Of a stretch of 64,000 nt of DNA, positions 23,113 through 33,479 are shown one piece after another. How positions within the stretch are numbered: position 1 is the first letter of the stretch; every line of letters begins with the position of its first letter. Origin of the DNA: Cryptomeria japonica (lineage: Eukaryota > Streptophyta > Pinopsida > Cupressales > Cupressaceae); the NCBI RefSeq assembly GCF_030272615.1, contig NC_081406.1, positions 143,773,041 through 143,837,040 of the forward strand, in the 5' to 3' direction. Under the pieces are notes generated by a model. That model was not told where the DNA came from. It searched no databases and saw only the letters and a list, made by a program, of their open reading frames with translations. The position numbers and the translations under genes are program-made.

Positions 23113-24442
23113 CCAGTATATCTCCTCCTCTATCTGTTTCAGATTCATATTCAAGGAAGTGTATTCCAGAGTCCCCAAGTTGTCCATGAATTTCCTCTAT
23201 TGAGCCAGGTTCATTTAGAACTTCTCCTATGCTAAGCATCTGTGCATGTCTCACCATTTCTGGACAAGAGTTACCATCATGGTCATCTATTAAGTGAAAG
23301 ACGCACATATTTCTCCTGGGAGGGGGTGCTTCAATGGCTAGTCTTTGCTAAGTTGGGGGCAATTGTAAAGCTTTATTTCCTATTCCGGCAGGCTAATTAT
23401 TAGACCATCTTGGAATGTCTTGATAAGGTTGAGGGTATGATGTATTAGCCTTGGGGAGTTGTCTCTTGAGAGTGATCACATCATTAACCAACCTTTGGAT
23501 TACGAGATCAGAGGGAGTTGTGGAAGTTGATGGCTGTGAGTTAGCAGCTTGAACTTCTCTTCTCCATTTGCCTGCATTGATCAAATCATCTTCTAATTCT
23601 ACTGCAGTGGTTTTGGCAGTGGCTAAATCCTGGACCCTTTGCCTACGAATAAAGAAACTTATTTCTATAGGCATTGCATTAATGAAGAAACATTTCAAAT
23701 TATCATTAGAAGGTCTCTAATTAACCGGAATCTTATGAACAATCTTGTCAAACCTTGCCACAAAGTCTCTCATGGATTCAGGTATTTCCTTCTTTAGTTG
23801 AGCTAATTGGGCTAAGAGAGAATGGTCATCTTCTGCCACTTTAAACCTATCCTCAAACCTAGTTTTCAAATCCTGCCAGTTTGTTATTACACCATTTGGC
23901 AAATGGTAAAACCAGTCGGCTGCTATTCCAGTCAATGTCTAAATAAACAACCTTATTGCTACATCTTCATGCTGAACTTCCAACACGCCGCATGCAACAT
24001 TAAAAGCATTAAAATGCTCATCAACTGTAAATTTCCCATCACCATTAAACTTAGGTAAATGTTCTCTAGCCCCTTTAGGTAAAGAATTCAAATTTGCTCC
24101 AAGGGAAAGTGGTCCTACTGCTGGACCCCAGGGATTATTTGCAGCCATAGGAAGGATAATATTCAGAGGGGTAGGATTAATCACAGAGGGAAAGACAACA
24201 CCATGTAAAGTCAAGGAATGGAAAATAGAAGATTGGGAAGGAATAGAAGGAGATCTTGGGGGCCTGCTTCTTGCCCTTCTTTGAGGTGTAAAGGAAGGGA
24301 AGGAATTTAGATTTTGCAAATCTTCGAAAACTGAATCAACTAACCCTTCTTGCCTTTGGGATCTCGTATATCTTCTGGTCTCCAGTGTGCTCACACCCAA
24401 TTTAAAATAACTTATGGCTGTAAAACTAATCTTATTATTCAA
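23113..24442 (-). pseudogene. Element A gag and start of protease region
   Basis: Capsid-type gag: LPKGAREHLPKFNGDGKFTV, DEHFNAFNV, GIAADWFYHLPNGVITNW and LKTRFEDRF are typical of retrotransposon gag. A zinc-finger remnant (CVFHLIDDHDGNSC) lies near 23250-23300. One frame runs from 24442 to the B LTR, with stops at about 23936, 23714 and 23390. The first residues look like a basic, Arg/Ser-rich N-terminus (SRPPRSPSIPSQSS). The primer site lies directly upstream at 24444. Confidence 0.88.
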
Positions 24443-24443
24443 C

Positions 24444-24461
24444 TCCCCAGCAGAGTCATCA
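24444..24461 (-). other. Element A primer binding site
   Basis: The element strand reads TGATGACTCTGCTGGGGA, directly downstream of the 5' LTR with six bases between. It resembles the tRNA-Arg site of Ogre/Tat elements (TGGCGACTCCACTGGGGA, from memory) in 14 of 18 bases. The tRNA identity is therefore tentative, but the position is right for a primer site. Confidence 0.7.
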
Positions 24462-24467
24462 AAAATT

Positions 24468-25236
24468 TGCTAGTTAACGGATTGGATTTCTAAAAATTTA
24501 TAAGTAAATACCCCTGTTGCCCAAATAGAAAACCAATGCGAACCAGCAGTTGGGTAAATAATTATTGTTTTTACCCTCTGTATTAAGGTACATCTCCCTA
24601 TATGATATTCAATGAATTTTCAATAAATTTTATTATGTAATTCACTTTTAACCTGAAAGCAAACAAAAGGCTTCAACATTCACTAGTCAACACAACATGA
24701 ATGCTTAATGATGGATAATGAAATTCATAGTAAGACATTTGGTCTCGAATGAAAATCAACTCACAAGATGATCAAAGATATTTGAACTCTGATTGATACT
24801 CACTCATGACTCACAGGACAAGGGGAATCAGAATATTCAAATGCTTTCAACTAATTTCATTTATCAAATTGATTCAAAGACTTCAAATGAAAAATCAGAG
24901 AAAAGAATTAGATACATGAACACATAATCATTCCAACAGAAATTTTTACACATTCAAAACACACAGGCTTCTAAAGTTGTATCATATATTCCACTCATTC
25001 AAAGATGGGTATTTCACTGAAATTACAAGTGAGATCAGTCTGTTCCTCCCAATTTCACCAAAAAAATTTATATCCCCCGCAAAAACATCATTACTAATAT
25101 ATATAGCTGCCAAGCTTAATTGTCTTTTTTTAACAAAGCGAAACTATGAAATTCAAGAAACAACCGCCTGTAACTGAAATTAACTAAATGGCTACAAGCC
25201 GTAAATAGAGCCATAACGATAAGAACAGAAAACAAC
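24468..25236. other. Non-coding 3' part of the element A LTR
   Basis: About 770 bases between the LTR end and the last stop of the LTR ORF. AT-rich. I see no coding segment, tandem repeat or clear signal in it. Confidence 0.5.
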
Positions 25237-26870
25237 CTAAATTGTCTCTAGGGTGTGCATGGTGCCACGTATATTTTGCCACTCCATATGAGCCGCGGAG
25301 AAGTTATGAACAACCTGGTAATGTGGGAGCCCAATATGTAGGATGCGTTGCTTCCAAACTTCTTTATCCATACCCACTTGCGTGACTTTAATTTTGTACA
25401 CTTCTAAGTGATCTGAACAGACAACCAACATAGACTCAATTTGAGCTACCCTGGTGAAGTCATCTCAGGTGAAAGATTTTGATTCTTTAACAGAGTTTAT
25501 TTTCCCTTTGAAACTCTGCACCATATCTACTACCTGCTCGATAGTCTGTCCATCTTCCTTAAGAAGTTGTACATCAATGCACTTTAAGTCTTTTTGCATC
25601 ACGACAATGATTTCTTTCAATTCTTGCAGCAACTTAATGGACTCTTCGTGACCTTTCTTTATGATTGAATTTCTCCATTCAATGTTTTCCTTGGCCACAT
25701 GCAGTACCTTGTCATCCAAATCATTTACTACCTTTTCTGTGAGGAAGTTCATGACACCATATTTCTGCACATCTTTCATTTGAATCAGTACTGCAGCCCA
25801 TTGTTTCCTTTCCTTTTCCCACGCCGACACCTCTATTTCAAGCTCTTGAGTTACAGTTACAGCATCCTCATACACCCTAACCAGATTAGAAATATACTCT
25901 ATTCCTTGCTGAATTATGAATTCAAGCCACTCCTCGAAGGTTTCTGCCAACACATGATTTCTCTAAACCTTATCCAACAAGTTTTTGTTCATGGGAGATT
26001 TAGGATCAAAACTCTGAGGAACCTTTGACAGGGGTTGTGGACTGGGATGATGTATGGCATTAATGTACTCTGCCATTTTTTAATAGTCTTTTTCAACTCC
26101 TGTTTGTCCTTCTCATCCTTCCATCTTCTTGACAACATTCGTTTAGCGGACGACTCTAGGTGTTTTGTATCAGCAACCCTTGAAGCAGTTCCTAAATCAA
26201 CCTTTTCAACAACAAAATCCTGCTCAGTTGCATTCTCTGGATCTTTGTCTGAAATCGGCCTAGCCACTTCAGCTACCCAATGCCCTGTATTCTCATCCAC
26301 TTCCAACATAGCTTCTGCTTTTAGCTTTTTAGATTTAGGTGTTTTCCCGAGGCATTTACTCACCATATCTTCCATGGGTACACTGATAGGAACTACATTG
26401 TGTTTCTTACTAATTGATGCTCCCAACCACCTTGAAACATTTGGGGATACTTTAGCTGGCGATGTTTGATATTCAGATGAATCCATGGTAGCCAAAGTAG
26501 TCACTTGGTTGAGGCTTTCCTAAGGTTGCTCCTTTTCTTTACCTGCATCTTGAGCTGCAGGGATATTTGCTTCCGGTTCACCCATAATCACTTGCGCCTC
26601 TTCACTATCAAGAACTATGATAGTTTCTTTTCCTGAAATTTCTGCACCTTTCTTTTTACTTTTGGAATGGGTGACTCGAACCGTTGAGGGGCCAAAAAGT
26701 GGTTCTTTCAATCTTCTAGTTTGAACCTTCTCACCTTGAGTACTAGTGACACCTGCAATATCAACAATAATGTTTGAAGAAGAAATTGGTACAACAGCAT
26801 GAGATTACTCAAATGATTTCTCAGCTGAGGCAGCGATCAGTCTTATTCTAGACCTACTCTTAACCATTTT
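25237..26870 (-). pseudogene. Element A LTR ORF, linker and C-terminal coiled coil
   Basis: The C-terminal half of the ORF in the element A LTR. About 26520-26870 is a Ser/Lys-rich linker (KSKKKGAEISG). 25989-26504 continues it and turns Lys/Glu-rich (KDEKDKQELKKTIKKW). A frameshift near 25970 leads into 25465-25953, a long helical, heptad-rich segment (AVTVTQELEIEVSAWEKERK) that looks like a coiled coil. The end at 25237 is MHTLETI. The order is the same as in element C, where a coiled coil also ends the ORF. I know no named family for it. Confidence 0.6.
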
Positions 26871-26902
26871 TTCGTTCTCCTTATTACATTAAAGGTTTTA
26901 GA

Positions 26903-28387
26903 CTAAATAGTTTCTTCTTCTCTCCTATCCCAATCAATTTTAGGAATAGGTTTCTCATGAACTCTTTCATTGAACTTCGGGTCTAATACATCTTCACCTT
27001 CCTCTTCTTGTATTTCTACAATGTTCATTGGCAATTTCAAGGTAATGATTTGCTGTAAAGTAAACCTTGACCATAATCTCCTCCGGACTTCAAATTCATC
27101 ACAACAATCTTCCCAATAGTCTTCTAACTGGGGTATATGTGAAAAGTTCACATCAACATTCAGGTGCTTCACTACATATTCTTTGTTGTCAAACCCCTGC
27201 TGAGCAACATATGGCAGCAAATTCATCTTCTTGAGCTCCAATTCTAAGTTCAATGCATCAGAAATAGTTTGGAAACTATAATATCCGAGTTCAACTGGGA
27301 AAATTGCTTCAGACTCACTTTTCATCCTTAATCTCTTATCAACAAGAGCTAACTGTCTGCAAACTTCTAAAAGTACATAACTATCGAGAGCATATCTGGG
27401 CATTTTGAAATGTTCATCTTCAAAGCCACCAATTCTAATATAAGTAAATCTTGGAAATTGAATAAAACAACTCCCATATGTGGTGACCAACTTTAATGCC
27501 TCAGGTGACATTCTATTATTCAAATTTCCCTGTAGTTCAAAAGTTAATCTTCCCACAAAGACATCATTCCATCTCAAGAAGTTTTTTGTATACCTCATTA
27601 TCTGCAAATGTGGATAGCACTCATAGACCTTCATTCCATTAACCCAAGGTTCTTGATATAATCCTGGCCATTCTCTAATATAGGCTAAAATATAAAATAG
27701 GTATGAAGTCATATGAAAATTAGTTGTTCCAACAAAATTACTCAACCCTTCATGCAATCTCTTAGCAATTACTTGCGCCCAGTCAAGGTATTTTTCACCA
27801 GCTAATAGTACCTGAATGTAAAAATACATCCAGTCCTCCCAATAGAAGGCATGCGAATTCCCCTTAAGCCTATTCAAAAAAATCATGATGTCCCTAACTT
27901 CTGTGATGAAATGCTCTCTTGTCAAGGGTTTAGGCAACCTAGAACCTCCCTTCTATATTTTAAGGAGCCAGTTTCTAGCAATGACGCTCTGATAAACACT
28001 TCTCTTCTTAGAGAAAAATGCGTATGAGGTTCCTATGGACCAATCTTCATATGGCTCTTTGTGAGGAATTCCAATTGTAGCCATTACTATTTCTCTGTCA
28101 ATCCACACTAGCATGTCTCCATTATTGGCTCTAATACACCTATTACTAGCATCATATCTGTTCATGCATGCATATGCTAATTTTGGGCAAGGAGCAACAA
28201 TTGGGAATGCAGCGGCCTCAACAAGACCACTGTGAACTATCTTTTCCATCATGGAATTGGCTGTTGGGTTCTTGGCCCTCTCTAGAAAATTATCTAATTC
28301 ATCTTGAATGAAGGCTGTATCATCTAACTCTGGGAGGGTACTAACCATGCATGATGTTCGACCCAATTTTGGAAGAGTCAGTCTCAT
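26903..28387 (-). pseudogene. Element A LTR ORF, N-terminal domain, distantly PMD-like
   Basis: A reading frame of about 495 codons, broken once by a TAG at about 27950 that fits CAG. Near residues 65-110 it reads PCPKLAYACMNRYDASNRCI, then GDMLVWIDREIVMATIGIPH. This lines up with VPILPYCPELIAVCADFFDP in element C. It also echoes the PMD pattern (ER-W/Y, GE/GD, EDV-like, IP). A later block, YIRIGGFEDEHFKMPRYALD, then VCRQLALVDKRLR, matches VRVHGFSKEPFHLPVYVTER, then TRQLMRIERAIR in C. Function unknown. Confidence 0.6.
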
Positions 28388-29311
28388 TTTTGCTTTAAAT
28401 TGTGTCTATCAGACAACATTCAACTCTGAGGCAAAGAATTAGACTTTTCCAATTTCAGAACTAAAATAGAGCAGGGGAAAATAAGCAATTGAACTCACCT
28501 GTCTTCAACATCAAACTGTGAAACCCTTGGAAGAACTGAGCTAAATTACCTTCTGCGTCTCCACTCTTCGCCAATGGCAACAATAATTGCCTTACCTGAG
28601 ATGCCCCATATTTAAGGATGGAAAAGACTGAAAAGAACCAACACATGCTTCGTCCTAGCTCATTCATCCGTGTAAAACCACTTGTGATTTGATATAATTC
28701 TGACATGCTTATTAATTAGAAAGCAACTCCACACAGTCGACATGCCTTCTCATGATTGTTTCCATAATTGCAATTTGAAAACATGAAAATCAAGGAAAAT
28801 TTTGTTTTGATTGCACTGCCTTTTCTTCCTAAACACCATCGCACTAATTTGAAAACACCACTTTGAACCTTGAACTATTTTAAAAGAAGTTCATTGGTTC
28901 AAAGTTCAATGACAAAAGATCAACATTTGCGAACAGGCAGAAAGAGACAAAAGGAAAATTCAATGACATGGGAATGAACCTTGAACCTTGAACCGTTTTT
29001 AAAGAAGGTTTAATGGTTCAAGTTCAAAGTGACCACAAGATTAGTACTAAAGAGACAGCTGCAAAACACCAAACAAAAGACCGATTGAACCTTGAACCTT
29101 GAACCGAAAAGGTTCACAGTTCAAGTTCAACGACTATGCTAATGATGACTTAGAACTTAATGGATCGCATTTCCCTTGAACTCGAATTTTGAACTTTATA
29201 AAAGGTTCAACAAATGAGTACGAAACTCGTTTGATGAAGACTTAAGTCCTACAAAAATAATGACCCTTATTTTTTAAGGGCTATAAGTGGAAAAATAAAG
29301 AGGGGGCAACA
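28388..29311. other. Non-coding 5' part of the element A LTR (U3 region)
   Basis: No coding segment is visible in these 924 bases. From about 28860 to 29215 there is an array of TTGAACCTTGAACC and GGTTCAAAGTTCAA words in both orientations. The copy at 1-642 shows the same array. A palindromic TTTATAAAAG lies near 29197. It is probably the promoter side of the LTR. Confidence 0.6.
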
Positions 29312-31710
29312 CACATAATATACATCATGTTCCTTCAGTTTTCCATCAATGCTTAGAGTTCCCTTTCCCTTTATTTTGATGGAAGAATTGTCTCCAAATC
29401 TTACTGATCCACCATTCCAATCTTCAAGTTCAATAAATTTCTTTTTGTCACCAATCATATGGTTTGAGCTACCACTATCTACTACCCATAGATTTTTCCT
29501 TTCAACATGTAAGGCAGTCTATACTATGAGACTTACTTATGCATTTTCCTTTTCTTTCTCAACCCAAACTAGTCTGGTCTCCTTCTTCTTGTCAGCTCCT
29601 ATATTGAGCTCAGGTTCAGTTACTGGTCCTTGATCTGAATTTGTCTTCTTCTACTTGATCTTCCAGTTTTTACATAACTTTGCTATGTGTCCAAACTCTT
29701 GACAGTTATAGCATTTTACATTTTCATTTAAGGGGATGTCCTTAAAATTATTGTAGGGTACAGGTTTATTCTTCCTACTATCAAAACTATTATGACCATA
29801 TCCATTGCACTGATAGTAGACAACATTCATATCTCGAAGTGAATTAAGTGGATTTCTATTTTCATAACTCATAGAGGGCTTATTGATTAATCTACAATGT
29901 GCTATTCTATTCCCAAATTTGTTACACTGGTAACAGTAACCATGAAAGTTTGAAACATACCGGTTAGGTTGTCTTGGTCCTAAATGGAATTGCCTCATTG
30001 GGGGTCTTCCCTTCATGTTGTTGAGTCTGGTGAATCCTTCATGGTCAATTATTTCATTTCTTCTTGAGTCTGTATGTTGGTACAAGAAGTGTGACCTCCG
30101 GTTCATTAGTGTATACCGATTTGAGTGGCAATTTCCAATAGCATCTACATATGTCTTTTGCCGGTATCCTTGCCTACAATGAATGTCTTCTTTCCTTCAC
30201 CTTTAATCGAAGAAGTGAACATTATTTCTTTGCTGGATTTATCTTTGTGGGTTGGAATTTGACCTTCTTCAAAGCCTAAGACACTAGTGTCTTTGGATTT
30301 TTTTTGTTTGCTCAACATCTTGTCTAAGGCCTTGGTGTTGCCTTCATACTTGCTGCTTATTTTTATTTCTTCCTTACTTTCTTCAAGCTCCTTTCTGAGC
30401 TTTACTATTTCTGCTTCCAACTCTTGATGCTCCTTTTCCTTCTTTATCAGATCAAAAGTTGTAGCTTCACATATCCTCTTAGTTTCTTCCAGCTGCAATT
30501 TCAAGTCAGATATAATTTGACTGGACTCATCCAGGGATTGCTTCAAGAGATCTTGTTCATCTCCTGCATCATGCTCAACCCTCTTGAGTTCTCTTCTTAT
30601 TTTACTCAATTCCTATAGAGCACTGATAATTTCTCTCTCCAAATCCACTTTAGCTTCAATATCCTCCTCTTCCTTATCTTCATCAACTGGTCTATCAAGT
30701 GCCATGAAGAGATTGACTTTTCTATCGTTATCATGGTAATCATCTTCTAATGCATTTTCTTCATTTGTTGTGTCATCCTCAATAGTATATAGGTTGTTCT
30801 AGTTCTGATAGCCTCTCCTTCCTTACTGGTAGTCATTCCTTTCTTTGTCTTTGCCAACAAATCTTCTAAACTCTCTTGACTCATCTCCACCGGTTTCTTT
30901 GTGAGGACAATTTGTAGCAAAGTGTCCTACCTTCCCACAGTTGAAACATTTAAGTGGTAGCTTTCCTTTTTACCGGTCAGATCCTCTTTTGAGCTTCCTA
31001 ACAAAGTTTGCTACTTCTGCATCAGAGTCTTCACTGGATTCTTTATGAGTAGCAGCTTCTTTGCCTTTTTTGGTGATGTTGATTAATGCTTCTTTCCTTG
31101 AGGAACTATCATCGGTTGTTCTCATCTCATAGGTTGTCAGTGAACCAAATAACTTGTTCATTGAAAAAGTCTTTAGGTCCTTGGGTTCTTCTATGGAAGA
31201 CATCTTAGTATCATACTTGGGTGTGAGAGAACTAAGTACTACCTTCTTGACAAGAATATCATCTGCAATCTCTTCTCTAAGTCCTCTAATAGTATTCATA
31301 GTTTCATTGAATCTATGAAGATAGTTTGCAATATTTTCATCATCTTTCATTTTGATGCTTTCAAGTTGGCCTCTTAGTGCTTGTATCTTGGCTTCTTTGA
31401 ATTTTGCATCTCCTTCAAACAACCTCTGAATTTTGTCCCAAGTCCCCTTTTCTGAAACATAGTGCATGACTTTGACAAATTCATTATCAGACAATCCACT
31501 CAAGATAGCATGTTTGGCCTTTGCATTATTCTCATACTCCCTTTTTTCATTCGGATTTGTGGGAGAAGCATTAGGAACAACATACCCATTCTTGACCGAC
31601 ATCCATACATCAAAACCAAGGGAGGAAATATAGGTCTCCATTCTTCTGCTCTAGAAGGCATAGTTGGACCCATCAAACATGGGGGCTTTTGAGGAAGTAG
31701 ACTCATTTCT
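29312..31710 (-). pseudogene. Copia-1 gag and protease fragment
   Basis: Ty1/copia gag (about 30970-31700) with a typical core: WDKIQRLFEGDAKFKEAKIQ, GQLESIKMKDDENIANYL and RFNETMNTIRGLREEI. Next come a CCHC knuckle at about 30915-30955 (CFNCGKVGHFATNC), a heptad-rich segment (30145-30609) and two or three more knuckles in another frame (29651-30106), including CYNCQEFGHIAKLC. The protease begins with LWVVDSGSSNHMIGDK (about 29450-29500) and runs to HDVYYV at 29312, where element A cuts in. There is a frameshift near 30120 and several in-frame stops. Confidence 0.88.
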
Positions 31711-31768
31711 TGCCATTGTGTTCAAATTCCAGAATCTACCCAAGGTTTAAAGATAATCAGGAACCAAT

Positions 31769-31780
31769 ACTCTGATACCA
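31769..31780 (-). other. Copia-1 primer binding site (initiator tRNA-Met)
   Basis: The element strand reads TGGTATCAGAGT, the usual copia primer site for initiator methionine tRNA. It is five bases from the LTR edge at 31786. Confidence 0.88.
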
Positions 31781-31785
31781 ATTAT

Positions 31786-33311
31786 TGAACACATAATACC
31801 ATTGAGAGGGGGGGGGTGAATCAGTGGTTCCTAACCTTTCCTTGACTTTCAAATAAACTTGAGAATATCAATTATTCACTTAACCACTAAACAATCATAC
31901 CAGTAGAACAAGAAAGAAAGCCAAAGAGATCATTCACACAAATATAACTCACAACACTAGATTTACGAGGAAGACCCAATGTGGGAAAAACCTCGATGAG
32001 AAAAGTTGTTGGAGACTACTGCTCTAATCTAGCCTCCTAGGTAAAATAATGACTTACAAAGATTTAGGGCACCAACCCAAGGAGCACCAACCCCTGCACC
32101 AAGCTTCAAATTGGCAATGTATATTAAAATACTATTTGAATACAATTAAGGCTTCTTGTTGCAAATGAATTTTGCAACTCTTTGATCAAATAACTCACTA
32201 TCGATTGACAGTCTTTTCTCCTCCACTGAATGTCACACTACCGGTTGTGAAATTACTATCTCTGATTCTTGGCCTTTTTTATCTTTCTCTTCCTCTCTCA
32301 CACAATCTCACAACACACTGTGTTACTCTTGGATGTTGCCTGCTCTGCCACACCTTATCGGTTAGGCTCAAATGCAAGACTATAGTTATGCAGGTAGAAT
32401 CCTCTCACCCGTATGTTTGCTCAAATACACTACAACTTTCTTAGAATAATTTCTAAGGAAAGTAACTCTTCTCTAACTCACTGTCTTCTCTTCTTCTCTG
32501 CAGCATCATCTCGTTCTATCTTGAGCTCTCATCTCTTATCCCATGATTCCCGCCAGAAAGCAATTCAAATTTCAAAGCGGTTAGGGTTTCCTCTTCCCAA
32601 CATGATCTTCATGAGATCCAATCCAGCTTGTCTTGGATCAATCATCTATCCTTCGAGGATGCATCGGGGCATGGTTTCCATTATCCAATGCACATTTTCT
32701 AGAAATAGCAATCTCGAACAAGATCTTCTACCTTGAAATCTATCGACACATAAACCACTTCAGTTGTTTCCTTTTTGAGGTCTTCCTAAATTAGAATTCC
32801 CTTGCATTGATCTAGGTGCCAACTACTCCCTGATCTTCCTTTTCCATTGTTTCTTCCTTGAGCCGCAACGGTTAGTTACAATCCCGTGATTTGTGGTTGT
32901 TTCATTTATGTCGATAGACAGTTTCACTAACTGTGTCGATGATGGTTTTATCCACCTCTGCCTATTTTCCACCTCGCCTCCACATGGCATTACCATGGTC
33001 AAACACTCTGCTCACTGGCTTACAGTCAGTTCAATCTTGAACATTCAACAAACTCATATCGGTACACACCTTAATCGGTAAGGCCTTCTTCTTCTGCTAA
33101 CCGGTAGTGCACACTATACCAGTAACCCATCTTTACCTCCAGTGGTTTGAGACAACTTTAACATTCTGCCTCTTTATCATAAAAAAGCAACTATCCTTCA
33201 GACTAGTTTATGCCTTACTAGGAAGCCTTCATCCTTTCTGCTCATATCCATCATGTGAATATCCATCATGCTAGTTGACATCAATGACAACTTAATGCCA
33301 AAATTTCAACA
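31786..33311 (-). repeat. Copia-1 5' LTR (1526 bp)
   Basis: On the plus strand it begins TGAACACATAATACC and ends AAATTTCAACA. A G-run of nine (31808-31816), flanked by partly complementary arms, lies 22 bases inside the primer-side edge. A block at 31966-32002, on the minus strand CGAGGTTTTTCCCACATTGG, is shared with the other two copia LTRs here. No ORF in it is supported. Confidence 0.8.
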
Positions 33312-33479
33312 TAGCTATTGTCTAATTACTCAAAAAATTTAAGTGTATATTTTTTCATTAAGGGTAAAACAAGCTTTGAAAGGACTTCAAACCTTCTTAC
33401 AAAACATTGCTAAACAAACAAATACAACCTACTAGTAGCCATCATTAAACCAAAAAGAAGATGCACACTAGCAAAAAAG
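33312..33479. other. Flank of copia-1, possible 3' end of an older element
   Basis: Contains, on the minus strand, TTTCAAAGCTTGTTTTACCC followed by TTAATGAAAAAATAT, which looks like the 3' untranslated end of a plant retroelement (LINE-like). It joins the degenerate ORF to its right. No TSD could be confirmed. Confidence 0.4.

Larger units (their letters stand above)
1..29311 (-). mobile_element. Element A: Tat-like Ty3/gypsy retrotransposon, left end outside window
   Basis: A minus-strand LTR retrotransposon. Direct repeats lie at 1-642 (part of the 3' LTR) and at the right end of 24468-29311 (5' LTR). A primer binding site is at 24444-24461, gag at 23113-24442, and protease to integrase at 821-5281. 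Element B (5282-23112) interrupts it at the gag/protease junction. Its right edge falls within the protease gene of copia-1, so A inserted into that copia element. The visible 642 bp of LTR differ from the other copy at roughly 43 sites by eye, about 6-7%. The order PR-aRH-RT-gRH-INT differs from that of B. No copy of the open reading frames is intact. Confidence 0.85.
24468..29311 (-). repeat. Element A 5' LTR, about 4.84 kb, contains an ORF
   Basis: The left edge is set by TG at 24468, next to the primer site. The right edge is set by the end of homology with 1-642 at 29311. The sequence ends CAACA and copia-1 begins at 29312. Because homology with the left copy runs right to base 1 of the window, the LTR must be longer than 642 bp. 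The primer site then places its 3' end at 24468. Between lies a coding region of more than 3 kb on the element strand. Confidence 0.75.
29312..33311 (-). mobile_element. Copia-1: Ty1/copia retrotransposon, 5' half, split by element A
   Basis: 5' LTR (31786-33311), initiator-tRNA primer site, gag and the start of protease are present on the minus strand. The sequence stops in the middle of the protease gene at 29312, exactly where the LTR of element A begins. The integrase, RT, RNase H and 3' LTR should therefore lie beyond the left end of the window. The outer flank at 33312 begins TAGCT, expected to be one copy of its target duplication. Confidence 0.88.

Noticed and set aside
25237-28387. 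The LTR ORF as an envelope gene
   Set aside because: No signal peptide, no transmembrane segment and a long coiled coil instead; it also lies in the LTR rather than after integrase.
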